Below, in pieces: positions 54,972 through 62,425 of a stretch of 64,000 nt of DNA. Made by a program: the position numbers and the translations under genes. How positions within the stretch are numbered: position 1 is the stretch's first letter; each line of letters begins with the position of its first letter. This stretch comes from Chryseobacterium koreense CCUG 49689 (GTDB taxonomy: Bacteria > Bacteroidota > Bacteroidia > Flavobacteriales > Weeksellaceae): positions 62,001 to 126,000 of the forward strand of contig NZ_LFNG01000009.1 in the NCBI RefSeq assembly GCF_001045435.1. Reading direction: 5' to 3'. Under the pieces are notes generated by a model, which ran no database searches, was not told the origin of the DNA, and worked only from the letters and a program-made list of their open reading frames with translations.

Positions 54972-56192
54972 ATGTTCGATTTACAAAATATCAGAAAACA
55001 GTTTCCAATCTTATCCCAAAAAATAAACGGCAAAGACTTGGTCTATCTAGATAATGCAGCGACCTCACAAAAACCTGTGCCGGTATTGGATTCGTGGCAA
55101 AAATACTACACCGAAACCAATGCAAACGTTCACCGCGGCATCCATACTTTGAGCCAGATTGCAACTGAAGAAATGGAACTTTCAAGGCAAAAAGTTCAAA
55201 AATTCATCAATGCTAAAAATCATTTCGAAGTCATCTTTACCAAAGGAACCACGGAAGGCTTAAACCTCATCGCATATTCTTTGACCAATTGGATCAAAGC
55301 AGGGGATGAAATCATCATCTCACACCTGGAACACCACTCGAATATTGTGCCATGGCAAATGCTCTGTGAAAGAACCGGCGCCAAACTGAAAGTGATTCCC
55401 ATGGATGAAAACGGAACCTTGCAACTCGATTACCTGGATGATAATTTGAGCGAAAAAACCAAAATCGTTTCCGTCAACCAGGTTTCCAATGCTTTGGGGA
55501 TTGTGAATCCCATTGAGCAAATTATTGCGAAGACCCGCGCAAATTCAAACGCCTTCATCGTCATAGACGGTGCGCAATCTGTTCCCCACCAGAAAATTGA
55601 CGTTCAGAAAATGGACTGCGATTTCTTCGTTTTCTCCGGGCACAAAATGTATGCGCCGATGGGAACCGGAATTCTTTACGGAAAAGAAGAAGTGCTTAAA
55701 AAAATCCAGCCTTTCCATGGCGGTGGCGAAATGATTGCGACCTGCACCTTCGAGAAAACGACTTATGCAGACTTGCCGTTTAAGTTTGAGGCAGGAACAC
55801 CAAATGTCGGCGGAAATATTGCTTTGGGCGCCGCGATCGATTTCATGGAAAATATCGGACAGCAAAATATTCAAAATCACGAAAACGCCTTGCTGGATTA
55901 TGCCCAGAAAAAACTCTTAGAAATCGACGGCTTGAAAATCTATGGCGAAAAAGCGGTGAGAACCGGCGTGGTTTCCTTCAACCTGGAAGGAGTTGGGATT
56001 TCGTCCGACGTGGGAATGATCCTGGACAAACTGGGAATCGCCGTGAGAACCGGCCACCACTGCACCCAGCCGATTATGAATTTCTTCAATATTGCCGGAA
56101 CCGTTCGTGCGAGCTTTGCGGTGTACAACACTTTTGAAGAAATCGATATTTTGGCGGATGGAGTCAGGAAAGCGCAACGAATGCTTTCTTGA
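54972..56192 (+). CDS. sufS: Cysteine desulfurase SufS
   Basis: 406 residues. A PLP enzyme that transfers sulfur from cysteine for Fe-S cluster assembly. YLDNAATSQKP, HLEHHSNIVPWQ, the PLP lysine in FSGHKMYAPMG and the catalytic Cys in RTGHHCTQPIM are seen. Class II (SufS) character is shown by the NVHRGIHTLS motif. No other suf genes are adjacent, so it may be a split copy. It starts 65 bases after array B. Confidence 0.95.
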   Translation: MFDLQNIRKQFPILSQKINGKDLVYLDNAATSQKPVPVLDSWQKYYTETNANVHRGIHTLSQIATEEMELSRQKVQKFINAKNHFEVIFTKGTTEGLNLIAYSLTNWIKAGDEIIISHLEHHSNIVPWQMLCERTGAKLKVIPMDENGTLQLDYLDDNLSEKTKIVSVNQVSNALGIVNPIEQIIAKTRANSNAFIVIDGAQSVPHQKIDVQKMDCDFFVFSGHKMYAPMGTGILYGKEEVLKKIQPFHGGGEMIATCTFEKTTYADLPFKFEAGTPNVGGNIALGAAIDFMENIGQQNIQNHENALLDYAQKKLLEIDGLKIYGEKAVRTGVVSFNLEGVGISSDVGMILDKLGIAVRTGHHCTQPIMNFFNIAGTVRASFAVYNTFEEIDILADGVRKAQRMLS

Positions 56193-56260
56193 TTACTCAC
56201 CGGTTTTCTTGCCACGAATTCACGAATAATACATTCAAAGTAGCACGAACGCATCATATT

Positions 56261-56302
56261 TTAAACTACAAAACCTGCCGGAAGACAGGATTTGTGGTTT
56301 AA
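56261..56302. terminator. Strong hairpin between convergent sufS and bcp
   Basis: TTAAACTACAAA and TTTGTGGTTTAA pair over 12 bp (one G-U), followed by an A/A mismatch and CCTG/CAGG around an 8-base loop. It could act as a bidirectional terminator, although T-runs are short. Confidence 0.55.
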
Positions 56303-56369
56303 GTAATCTTTATCATTTTAATGCATTTCACATGCCTTCAAAGCAAAATTCATGCATTCGGAGTAATTT

Positions 56370-56822
56370 CTAAGCAGACTCCAAAATCTGTTCAGCGGCG
56401 ATTTTTGATTTCACATCTGAAATTACTCTGGTGCAGATCCCCTTTTCATCGAAAAGAAAAGTAGTCCGCACAATTCCCATGTAAGTTTTCCCGAAAGTGT
56501 TTTTCTCTTGCCAAACCCCGAATTTTTCAATGACTTCATGATTTTCATCGGACAGCAAATCATATTTAAAACCAAACTTTTCGTGGAAGTTTTTTTGCCT
56601 TTTCACCGAATCCGCAGAAATCCCCAACAGTTGGAATCCCGCTTTCCTTAATCCCGAAATATGGTCATTGATATTGCAGGCTTCCACAGTACAGGTCGGG
56701 GTATTCGCTTTCGGATAAAAGAAAATCACGAGCTTTTTACCCAAAAGTTGGGAAGACTTTATGGTTTTACCGTCTTGATTTTGCAGCTCGAAATCCGGGA
56801 GCTGGTCGCCAATCTTAAGCAT
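56370..56822 (-). CDS. bcp: Thioredoxin-dependent thiol peroxidase (Bcp-type peroxiredoxin)
   Basis: 150 residues. It reduces hydroperoxides using thioredoxin. The peroxidatic Cys sits in PTCTVEACN (first Cys, about residue 43), with a nearby second Cys typical of atypical 2-Cys Bcp enzymes. IFFYPKANTPTCT and GKTYMGIVRTTFLFDEKG are family blocks. Length matches. It is divergent from nth, sharing a 32-base gap between start codons. Confidence 0.93.
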   Translation of the reverse strand: MLKIGDQLPDFELQNQDGKTIKSSQLLGKKLVIFFYPKANTPTCTVEACNINDHISGLRKAGFQLLGISADSVKRQKNFHEKFGFKYDLLSDENHEVIEKFGVWQEKNTFGKTYMGIVRTTFLFDEKGICTRVISDVKSKIAAEQILESA

Positions 56823-56828
56823 AATTCT

Positions 56829-56836
56829 TAATTTTG
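56829..56836 (+). promoter_or_regulatory. Candidate -7 box (TAATTTTG) for nth
   Basis: TAATTTTG lies 18 bases before the ATG at 56855. It also rules out the in-frame TTG start at 56834, which falls inside it. Confidence 0.45.
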
Positions 56837-56854
56837 TGTAAAGTTACTTTTTAT

Positions 56855-57475
56855 ATGACCAAAAAACAAAGAGCCGAAACCGTTTTACGCGAGCTCGAAA
56901 AACTATATCCCGAAGTCCCGATTCCTTTAAACCACAAAGATCCTTTTACCCTTCTCGTCGCGGTGGCACTTTCTGCCCAAACCACGGACAAAAAAGTGAA
57001 CCAGATTACCCCGAAACTTTTCGAAAAAGCAGACACTCCGGAGAAAATGGCGAAACTGGAATTCGAAGAAATCCGCGAGCTGATCAAAGAAATCGGCTTA
57101 ACCAACCAAAAGGCAAAAAACCTGAAAAGCATGTCGGAAATCCTGGTGGAAAAACATGCCGGAATCGTTCCACAGACTTTTGAAGAACTGGAAGAACTGC
57201 CCGGAGTTGGCCACAAAACGGCAAGCGTGGTGATGAGCCAGGCTTTTGGATTTCCTGCATTTCCGGTGGACACCCACATCCACCGATTGATGAAACAGTG
57301 GAAACTCACGGAAGGAAAAAATGTGGCGGAAACCGAAAAGGACGCCAAAAAGCTCTTTCCAGAAAGCACTTGGAACAAGGTGCACCTGCAGATTATTTTT
57401 TACGGAAGAGAATATTCGCCGGCGAGAGGAAGCCGGGAAAAAGACTTCCTGACGAAAATGGTGTTGGGGAATTAG
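56855..57475 (+). CDS. nth: Endonuclease III without Fe-S cluster cysteines
   Basis: 206 residues from ATG 56855. It removes oxidised pyrimidines and cuts abasic sites. The helix-hairpin-helix ELPGVGHKTASVV contains the catalytic Lys, and FPVDTHIHRLM the catalytic Asp. The C-terminal loop that normally holds C-x6-C-x2-C-x5-C is replaced by FYGREYSPARGSREKDFL; no cysteine remains in the protein from this start. The enzyme therefore probably lacks a 4Fe-4S cluster. It stops 79 bases before the convergent guaC. Confidence 0.9.
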   Translation: MTKKQRAETVLRELEKLYPEVPIPLNHKDPFTLLVAVALSAQTTDKKVNQITPKLFEKADTPEKMAKLEFEEIRELIKEIGLTNQKAKNLKSMSEILVEKHAGIVPQTFEELEELPGVGHKTASVVMSQAFGFPAFPVDTHIHRLMKQWKLTEGKNVAETEKDAKKLFPESTWNKVHLQIIFYGREYSPARGSREKDFLTKMVLGN

Positions 57476-57554
57476 GGAGAAAATAGAATTCAAAAAATGA
57501 GCGCTCAAGAAAATTTCCAGAGCGCTGAATTTTTAATACCCTAAATCCCGGCGA

Positions 57555-58595
57555 TTAATTTCCGAAAACCTCATTATGCTGCTCCTGAACCCGGATAAAA
57601 GTCGTTCTTTTGGAAAGTTCACGCAGTTGCGACGCGCCCACGTAAGTACAGGTGGAACGGACACCGCCCAGAATATCTTTCACGGTTTCCGCAACGGGTC
57701 CTTTATAGGGCACTTTCACCGTTTTTCCTTCGGAAGCGCGATATTCTGCAACACCTCCCGAATGTTTATCCATAGCCGTTTGCGAGCTCATTCCGTAAAA
57801 CAATCTGAATTTCTTCCCATTTTCCGTAATGATTTCGCCGCCACTTTCATCATGTCCGGCAAACATGCCGCCCAGCATCACGAAATCCGCACCGCCACCA
57901 AACGCTTTCGCAACATCTCCCGGGATTTTGCAGCCCCCGTCAGAAATAATATGGCCTCCAAGTCCGTGCGCCGCATCTGCACACTCTATGATTGCGGAAA
58001 GCTGCGGATAACCGACTCCGGTTTTAATCCTGGTGGTGCAAACAGAACCCGGACCGATTCCGACTTTCACGATATCTGCACCCGCCAAAATCAATTCTTC
58101 CACCATTTCTCCGGTCACCACATTTCCCGCAAGGATGGTTTTGCCGGGAAAATGCTTTCTGGCCCTCTTTACAAATTCCACAAAATGCTCGGAATAGCCG
58201 TTGGCAACATCAATGCAGAGAAACTGAATTTTCGGATGTTTAGCCATGATCTGCTTGATTTTTTCCTCATCATCTTTTCCTGTTCCGGTGCTTACTGCGA
58301 TATATTCATAAATGGAATCCGGCTGGTTGGTCAGGAAGCGATCCCATTCTTCCAGGGAATAATGCTTATGGACGGCCGTCACTATTTTCTCCTTCGAAAG
58401 TGCCACCGCCATTTCAAAAGTTCCCACGGTATCCATGTTTGCCGCGATAATCGGCACGCCGCTCCATTTTTTCTCCGAATTTCTAAAAGTGAAAGTTCGC
58501 TCCAAACTTACCTGTGCCCTGGATTTCAGGGTAGATCTTTTCGGTCGGATCATCACATCCTTAAAACCCAGCTTTATTTCATATTCTATGCGCAT
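57555..58595 (-). CDS. guaC: GMP reductase
   Basis: 346 residues from ATG 58595, the family length. It converts GMP to IMP with NADPH in purine salvage. [13 protein letters not shown] holds the catalytic Cys, and [13 protein letters not shown] is the flap. [25 protein letters not shown] and the NAD-site region are clear. An open frame to 58649 crosses the promoter and is rejected. Confidence 0.93.
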   Translation of the reverse strand: MRIEYEIKLGFKDVMIRPKRSTLKSRAQVSLERTFTFRNSEKKWSGVPIIAANMDTVGTFEMAVALSKEKIVTAVHKHYSLEEWDRFLTNQPDSIYEYIAVSTGTGKDDEEKIKQIMAKHPKIQFLCIDVANGYSEHFVEFVKRARKHFPGKTILAGNVVTGEMVEELILAGADIVKVGIGPGSVCTTRIKTGVGYPQLSAIIECADAAHGLGGHIISDGGCKIPGDVAKAFGGGADFVMLGGMFAGHDESGGEIITENGKKFRLFYGMSSQTAMDKHSGGVAEYRASEGKTVKVPYKGPVAETVKDILGGVRSTCTYVGASQLRELSKRTTFIRVQEQHNEVFGN

Positions 58596-58969
58596 CGTAA
58601 TGTTTTTTAAATTATTAAACGAAGTTAAGGGAAATAATTTTTGGAACAAAGGCTATGTGGATGGCCATCACTGAAATGCAGTAAAAATCTTGAATATCAC
58701 CTTAATACGAATTCCTGCCGCCCCAAAATAAAAAAAAACTTTTGTTGAAACAATCCAGTCTGCATACTCATAAAAAGAATGGCTATGTTTTAGCAACCGG
58801 CATCATTCAGCTGCCTCAGATCATCTTCATCCAATACCAAATCTGGGGATGCATGCTCATCTCCTCCACTTTCAAGAAAAAACTCTACTTTTGAGTGTGC
58901 TTAACAATGGGAAGATTACACCGCCATCCTTATCAACGCCAGTCATTGTACCACCCACATTATAATAAT
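58596..58969. other. Intergenic region with possible gene remnant
   Basis: Contains the guaC promoter and a -7 match TACTTTTG (58886-58893, plus) for the next gene. On the minus strand two frames at 58790-58946 give protein-like text (MTGVDKDGGVIFPLLSTLK, then VEFFLESGGDEH and DEDDLRQLNDAGC before a stop), as if a coding end was broken by a frameshift. Nothing else was recognised. Confidence 0.3.
58620..58650 (-). promoter_or_regulatory. Promoter of guaC
   Basis: TTTG (58650-58647) and TAACTTCG (58627-58620) are 19 bases apart on the minus strand, a near-consensus promoter (TTCG in place of TTTG). It supports the ATG at 58595. Confidence 0.5.
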
Positions 58970-59611
58970 ATGAAATTCCGCTTAATTTATTTAATTGCTT
59001 TTTTGATAATAAGTCTTTTCGCCATCAAATATTGGGACTTCTCAGAAAAGTATTCAGAAATAAGATTTGAGAAAATCACCCCAACAATAGGGTTAGACCA
59101 ATTAATAAATGTTGATAAGAGACAAATTAATTATTTGAATTCACTGTATTATAAAAATGAATTTATTGGATTTAACGCTATCGTAAAGAATCACTATGTC
59201 ACCGTAACTAAAATAGGGGAAAATATAAAAAAAATAAATATCCTGCCAATTTCAAAAAAACCAATAAATCATGGAGTGATTGGTTTACCTCCTTCCGACA
59301 TAAATGATGTTATAGCACGTTATATAGATTTTTCGCTTCTCTTTCCTAATGGCGATAATTTATCTTGTCATACAGATGGGGTAATCGTAAAGACTTTTGA
59401 TTCACATTTTAAGGAAATAGTATTTAATGCCTCAAATATTGATTTCTTATTTGATACGGAACAAAATAGAAAATATTTTGGTTATGTGGGCATAAGGCAA
59501 ATTTCTTCTGTTAGCTTTGTATGCTTCGATGAGGACTTATTTTTAATAAATGTACACCCTCTGAAAGGAAATAGTTTCCGAAGTTTACATGAAATATTTG
59601 CCATTAATTAA
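58970..59611 (+). CDS. Hypothetical membrane-anchored protein
   Basis: 213 residues from ATG 58970. One N-terminal helix (about 3-22; RLIYLIAFLIISLFAIKY), then a predicted extracytoplasmic domain of mixed alpha/beta text with two Cys (LSCHTDG and SFVCFDED). No family was recognised. Codon use is more AT-rich than in the neighbours, and flanking DNA holds gene remnants, so transfer is likely. The in-frame start at 58895 would add 25 residues without membrane-type features and is rejected. Confidence 0.55.
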   Translation: MKFRLIYLIAFLIISLFAIKYWDFSEKYSEIRFEKITPTIGLDQLINVDKRQINYLNSLYYKNEFIGFNAIVKNHYVTVTKIGENIKKINILPISKKPINHGVIGLPPSDINDVIARYIDFSLLFPNGDNLSCHTDGVIVKTFDSHFKEIVFNASNIDFLFDTEQNRKYFGYVGIRQISSVSFVCFDEDLFLINVHPLKGNSFRSLHEIFAIN

Positions 59612-59629
59612 ATTTTTATTATTTAGCAT

Positions 59630-59976
59630 TCACTTCCAAAAATCCGGCAACACCGTGCTGTAGTTTGTGCCCAAGCTTTCCAAACTGTCCACACTTCGCA
59701 GCAGATCAAACAGAACCGAGCCATCTTTTAGGCACCGATGACCTTGATCAAAAAACATCCAGATTCCTGCCCTTGTTTCAAAAAAAAGTGCCCAGGCCGC
59801 CAAAATCACAAAAAAGAATTTTTGAATTAGTTTTCGAAAAACCCTTGAAAGGACATCCATATATTTCAGATTCTTTTGGGAATGGGTTTCCCTCCCGGAC
59901 TGATTTCATTTTTTTGCGCGCATCCATCACAAGAAATATCAAAAACCCAAGGATGAAAAGAGCTCTCCACTTTTAG
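59630..59976 (-). pseudogene. Possible frameshifted small membrane protein
   Basis: Two overlapping minus-strand frames look coding. The first (from about 59976) reads LFILGFLIFLVMDARKKMKS, a membrane helix then a basic stop-transfer. The second (59860-59630) reads MDVLSRVFRKLIQKFFFVI and later GTNYSTVLPDFWK before a stop. Joined, they would make one protein with two helices. No family was recognised. This may instead be a real 76-residue gene at 59630-59860. Confidence 0.25.
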
Positions 59977-60238
59977 AAATTGGACCTCGAAACTCATCTT
60001 TTACATTGCAGACTTTTCCAAAATCTGCAAATTTCATCATTTTGACCCGGCATGCGCTAAGCATTCAATTATACAAACCACAAAAATAACGCCATAATAC
60101 TGGTAATAACCTAAAAATAATAGGGTTGTATTGATAAATTCATGTCGACACCCACGCGTTCTGAAAGCATGATACTCTCCAACCCGTAAACTCCAAAAAA
60201 CCAATAGTAGAGAGCGTTGAGACAAGGTTTTTAGTTTT

Positions 60239-60278
60239 AACGATTTATAAATCGTTACGTATCCATTTATAAATCGTT
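60239..60278. promoter_or_regulatory. Tandem operator-like palindromes
   Basis: AACGATTTATAAATCGTT (60239-60256) is a perfect 18-bp palindrome. ATTTATAAATCGTT recurs at 60265-60278, exactly 22 bases after its first copy, about two helical turns. This is typical of paired binding sites for a dimeric regulator. The target genes are unknown. Confidence 0.4.
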
Positions 60279-60376
60279 CCATCAAACTCTTGCATAAGTC
60301 TTAGTTGACACGCTAACTTCGTTCCCAAATTCAAGTCATACCGAGCCGAAATGTCAAACCTTTTAAACCTAACATT

Positions 60377-60505
60377 ATGAAAAAATCAAAAGGACATTTA
60401 TGGGGCGTCATTCCCCAAGGGTATTACCCTTCGCTTGCCATAAGCAGGAAAATCACCTCCACTTCAGATGGAGGAACGGAATCGCGGCATGAAGATACCC
60501 TATAA
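60377..60505 (+). CDS. Possible 42-residue peptide gene
   Basis: ATG 60377 opens a 42-residue frame (MKKSKGHLWGVIPQGYYPSL, then AISRKITSTSDGGTESRHED, then TL). The frame also contains strong DNA inverted repeats (AAGGGTA-T-TACCCTT; CCTCCA/TGGAGG), so it could instead be a structured leader RNA. No homologous family was recognised. Confidence 0.25.
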   Translation: MKKSKGHLWGVIPQGYYPSLAISRKITSTSDGGTESRHEDTL

Positions 60506-60702
60506 AGATTAAAAAATTGAATTTGTACAACTTCATTTGGGAATTATATTCCATGCATGTTATCAGTGCAAAGCTGATCAAACTTTAATCCCCAAATAAG
60601 AGATTAAGGTTTTCGTCCGACAACGCAGTTTGTTGGAATACCAAATAAAATCTAATTAAAGTTTTTACGGTAATCTTTTTTGATGCATAAAAAGACCAGA
60701 TT

Positions 60703-61023
60703 ATGAAAATCAGAACATTTTTTAACGGAGCCGTTTTAGCTGCCGCAGGTTTATTTGCCGCAGCAACGACCTCTTCATTTGCCCAAAAGGAAAATGGAGA
60801 ATTGGCCGACACCACTTACTTCTACATATCTTCGGATAAGAGTGAGGATGCGTTTCAAGTGGTTTCGCATTGGAATGTGACCAATAGCAATGGAAGTTGC
60901 GGGTCATTAGTACCTAACAGGCCCTGCAGCATCACTGTGCCCCAGGGAAGCACCTTGAGTACCGTGCTGAACGGGATGAGCAATGAAGAGATCCTTGCCA
61001 TTTCGAGCGGTTACAAAGAGTAA
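60703..61023 (+). CDS. Secreted DUF6520-like small protein
   Basis: 106 residues. A signal peptide (MKIRTFFNGAVLAAAGLFAA, ending near SSFAQK) is followed by a small domain with two Cys (GSCGSLVPNRPCSITVPQ). This fits the DUF6520 pattern: short exported flavobacterial proteins with a C-x7-10-C end, found near SusC/SusD genes. It converges on the SusD gene, 47 bases away. The function is unknown. Confidence 0.6.
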   Translation: MKIRTFFNGAVLAAAGLFAAATTSSFAQKENGELADTTYFYISSDKSEDAFQVVSHWNVTNSNGSCGSLVPNRPCSITVPQGSTLSTVLNGMSNEEILAISSGYKE

Positions 61024-61070
61024 ATTTCATTTTTAAAAAGGGGGTGGGCAAAGAGCCCGCCCCCGATTTA

Positions 61071-62414
61071 TCATCTTGGGTTTTGAGGCATCCCCGTCAT
61101 TTGAATAATATCCTCAGGGAGCGCCACCGCGTACCTTAAGTCGTTGGGAGGTAAAACAAATGTGGTTCCGTTCACGATTCTGCTTATTGTGATCCCTGCC
61201 CCTTCCCGATTATAGCGTTTCAGGTCAGCCCACCGAACACCCCTGAAAAGCATTTCTTTTCGCCTTTCCTTCCGTATGATCTGTAATGCGCTCTGAGCGT
61301 CTGTTGCGGTGAAAGGAATGAAGGTGCCCGTTTTCCATCTGTTTATCAACAGCGCATTCAAGAATACCATTGCTTCCGTATAGTTTCCCGATGCCGCATG
61401 TCCCTCTGCCGCCGTAAGGTAAAGTTCATCAGTGGCCAGACTTGCCGATCTGGCTGTACCGCCGGAAAAGTTCCCCTTAAATAAAACGTTTTGCGAGGCA
61501 TCCAAGCGAAAATACATTTGTTTTCGCAGATCGTTATTCTCATAGCTGTCGTAGATGCTTTGAGGAATTTTCGCTTTTGTGGCCGCCAAAAAAGGGGAAT
61601 TCACCCGGGATAAAGGGAAAATGATTTCAGTATGGATCGGCAAAAAAGGATTGGTTGACCCAGGGTTTAGAGCATTAAAGTTCAGCAGTTCGTTTTTAAT
61701 GGCTAACGCCGCAGAGGCATATTGCGCCGCTTTCTGATATTCGCCCATGAAAAGGTAGGTCCTCGCAAGCAGGCCCAAAGCGGTCCTCTTTGAGGGACGA
61801 GATACCGCAATCTGATCATTGGGCAAGAGTTCTGCAGCGGTGAGCAGGTCACTAAGAATCTGCCGATACGTTTGCTCTACCGATGAGCGAAAAGAGGGAA
61901 TATTCATGTCGGGATCCAGACGGATGGGAAGCCCTAAATCTTTCGCAGCCGTTGCAGGATTATAGGCCAAACACCATATCTGTGCCGCTTCCAAATAGGC
62001 AGCAGCCCTTAACACCAATGCTTGTCCGCGCACATTTTCGGCTTGAGGAATCTGGTAGTGCTCCAAGTTGAACAGCACGTTATTGTAGATATTGATCTTG
62101 CTGTAGGTAGTCTGCCAGTCACTGCTGACGGCAAGCGACACATAATCGGGCTTCCAGGTGTATAGCCTTTTTTCAGACTCGTTTGGAAACGTGTTGAAAT
62201 CCGCATCCGATACCCAGATGTCGTCCGCTGATATTTCGGCACTGTTCGGATATTGCCCCAAAAGGAAATACCGATCCACAATTGCTTGATTGTCTTCCAG
62301 TTGATCAGGAATGGATAACCGGGAGTCGGATTTTTCACTTAAGAAATCACGGCAACCCATCAAAGGGATTACCATTAGTGCCGCGAAGGCCGTTGCTGTA
62401 AAGTATTTTTTCAT
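61071..62414 (-). CDS. susD: RagB/SusD family outer-membrane lipoprotein
   Basis: 447 residues. The lipobox PLMGC (Cys21) is followed by the SusD N-terminal pattern (DQLEDNQAIVDRYF; SADDIWVSDADF) and TPR-like helices (LGLLARTYLFMGEYQKAAQYASAAL). The end has RKERRKEMLFRGVRWADLKRYNR, a SusD_RagB signature. It binds a nutrient at the cell surface and delivers it to the SusC channel encoded 12 bases upstream. The substrate cannot be assigned. Confidence 0.93.
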   Translation of the reverse strand: MKKYFTATAFAALMVIPLMGCRDFLSEKSDSRLSIPDQLEDNQAIVDRYFLLGQYPNSAEISADDIWVSDADFNTFPNESEKRLYTWKPDYVSLAVSSDWQTTYSKINIYNNVLFNLEHYQIPQAENVRGQALVLRAAAYLEAAQIWCLAYNPATAAKDLGLPIRLDPDMNIPSFRSSVEQTYRQILSDLLTAAELLPNDQIAVSRPSKRTALGLLARTYLFMGEYQKAAQYASAALAIKNELLNFNALNPGSTNPFLPIHTEIIFPLSRVNSPFLAATKAKIPQSIYDSYENNDLRKQMYFRLDASQNVLFKGNFSGGTARSASLATDELYLTAAEGHAASGNYTEAMVFLNALLINRWKTGTFIPFTATDAQSALQIIRKERRKEMLFRGVRWADLKRYNREGAGITISRIVNGTTFVLPPNDLRYAVALPEDIIQMTGMPQNPR

Positions 62415-62425
62415 TTTGATAAGGT

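Larger units (their letters stand above)
59612..60376. other. AT-rich region with gene remnant and operator-like palindromes
   Basis: No intact gene was recognised. It holds a possible broken gene (59630-59976, minus) and the palindromes at 60239-60278. Other short frames have no protein-like features. Confidence 0.5.

Noticed and set aside
57576-58610. 344-residue plus-strand frame.
   Set aside because: It is antisense to guaC, whose motifs and promoter are clear.
60037-60285. 82-residue minus-strand frame.
   Set aside because: Its start lies in the palindromic operator-like sequence and the protein text has no recognisable pattern.
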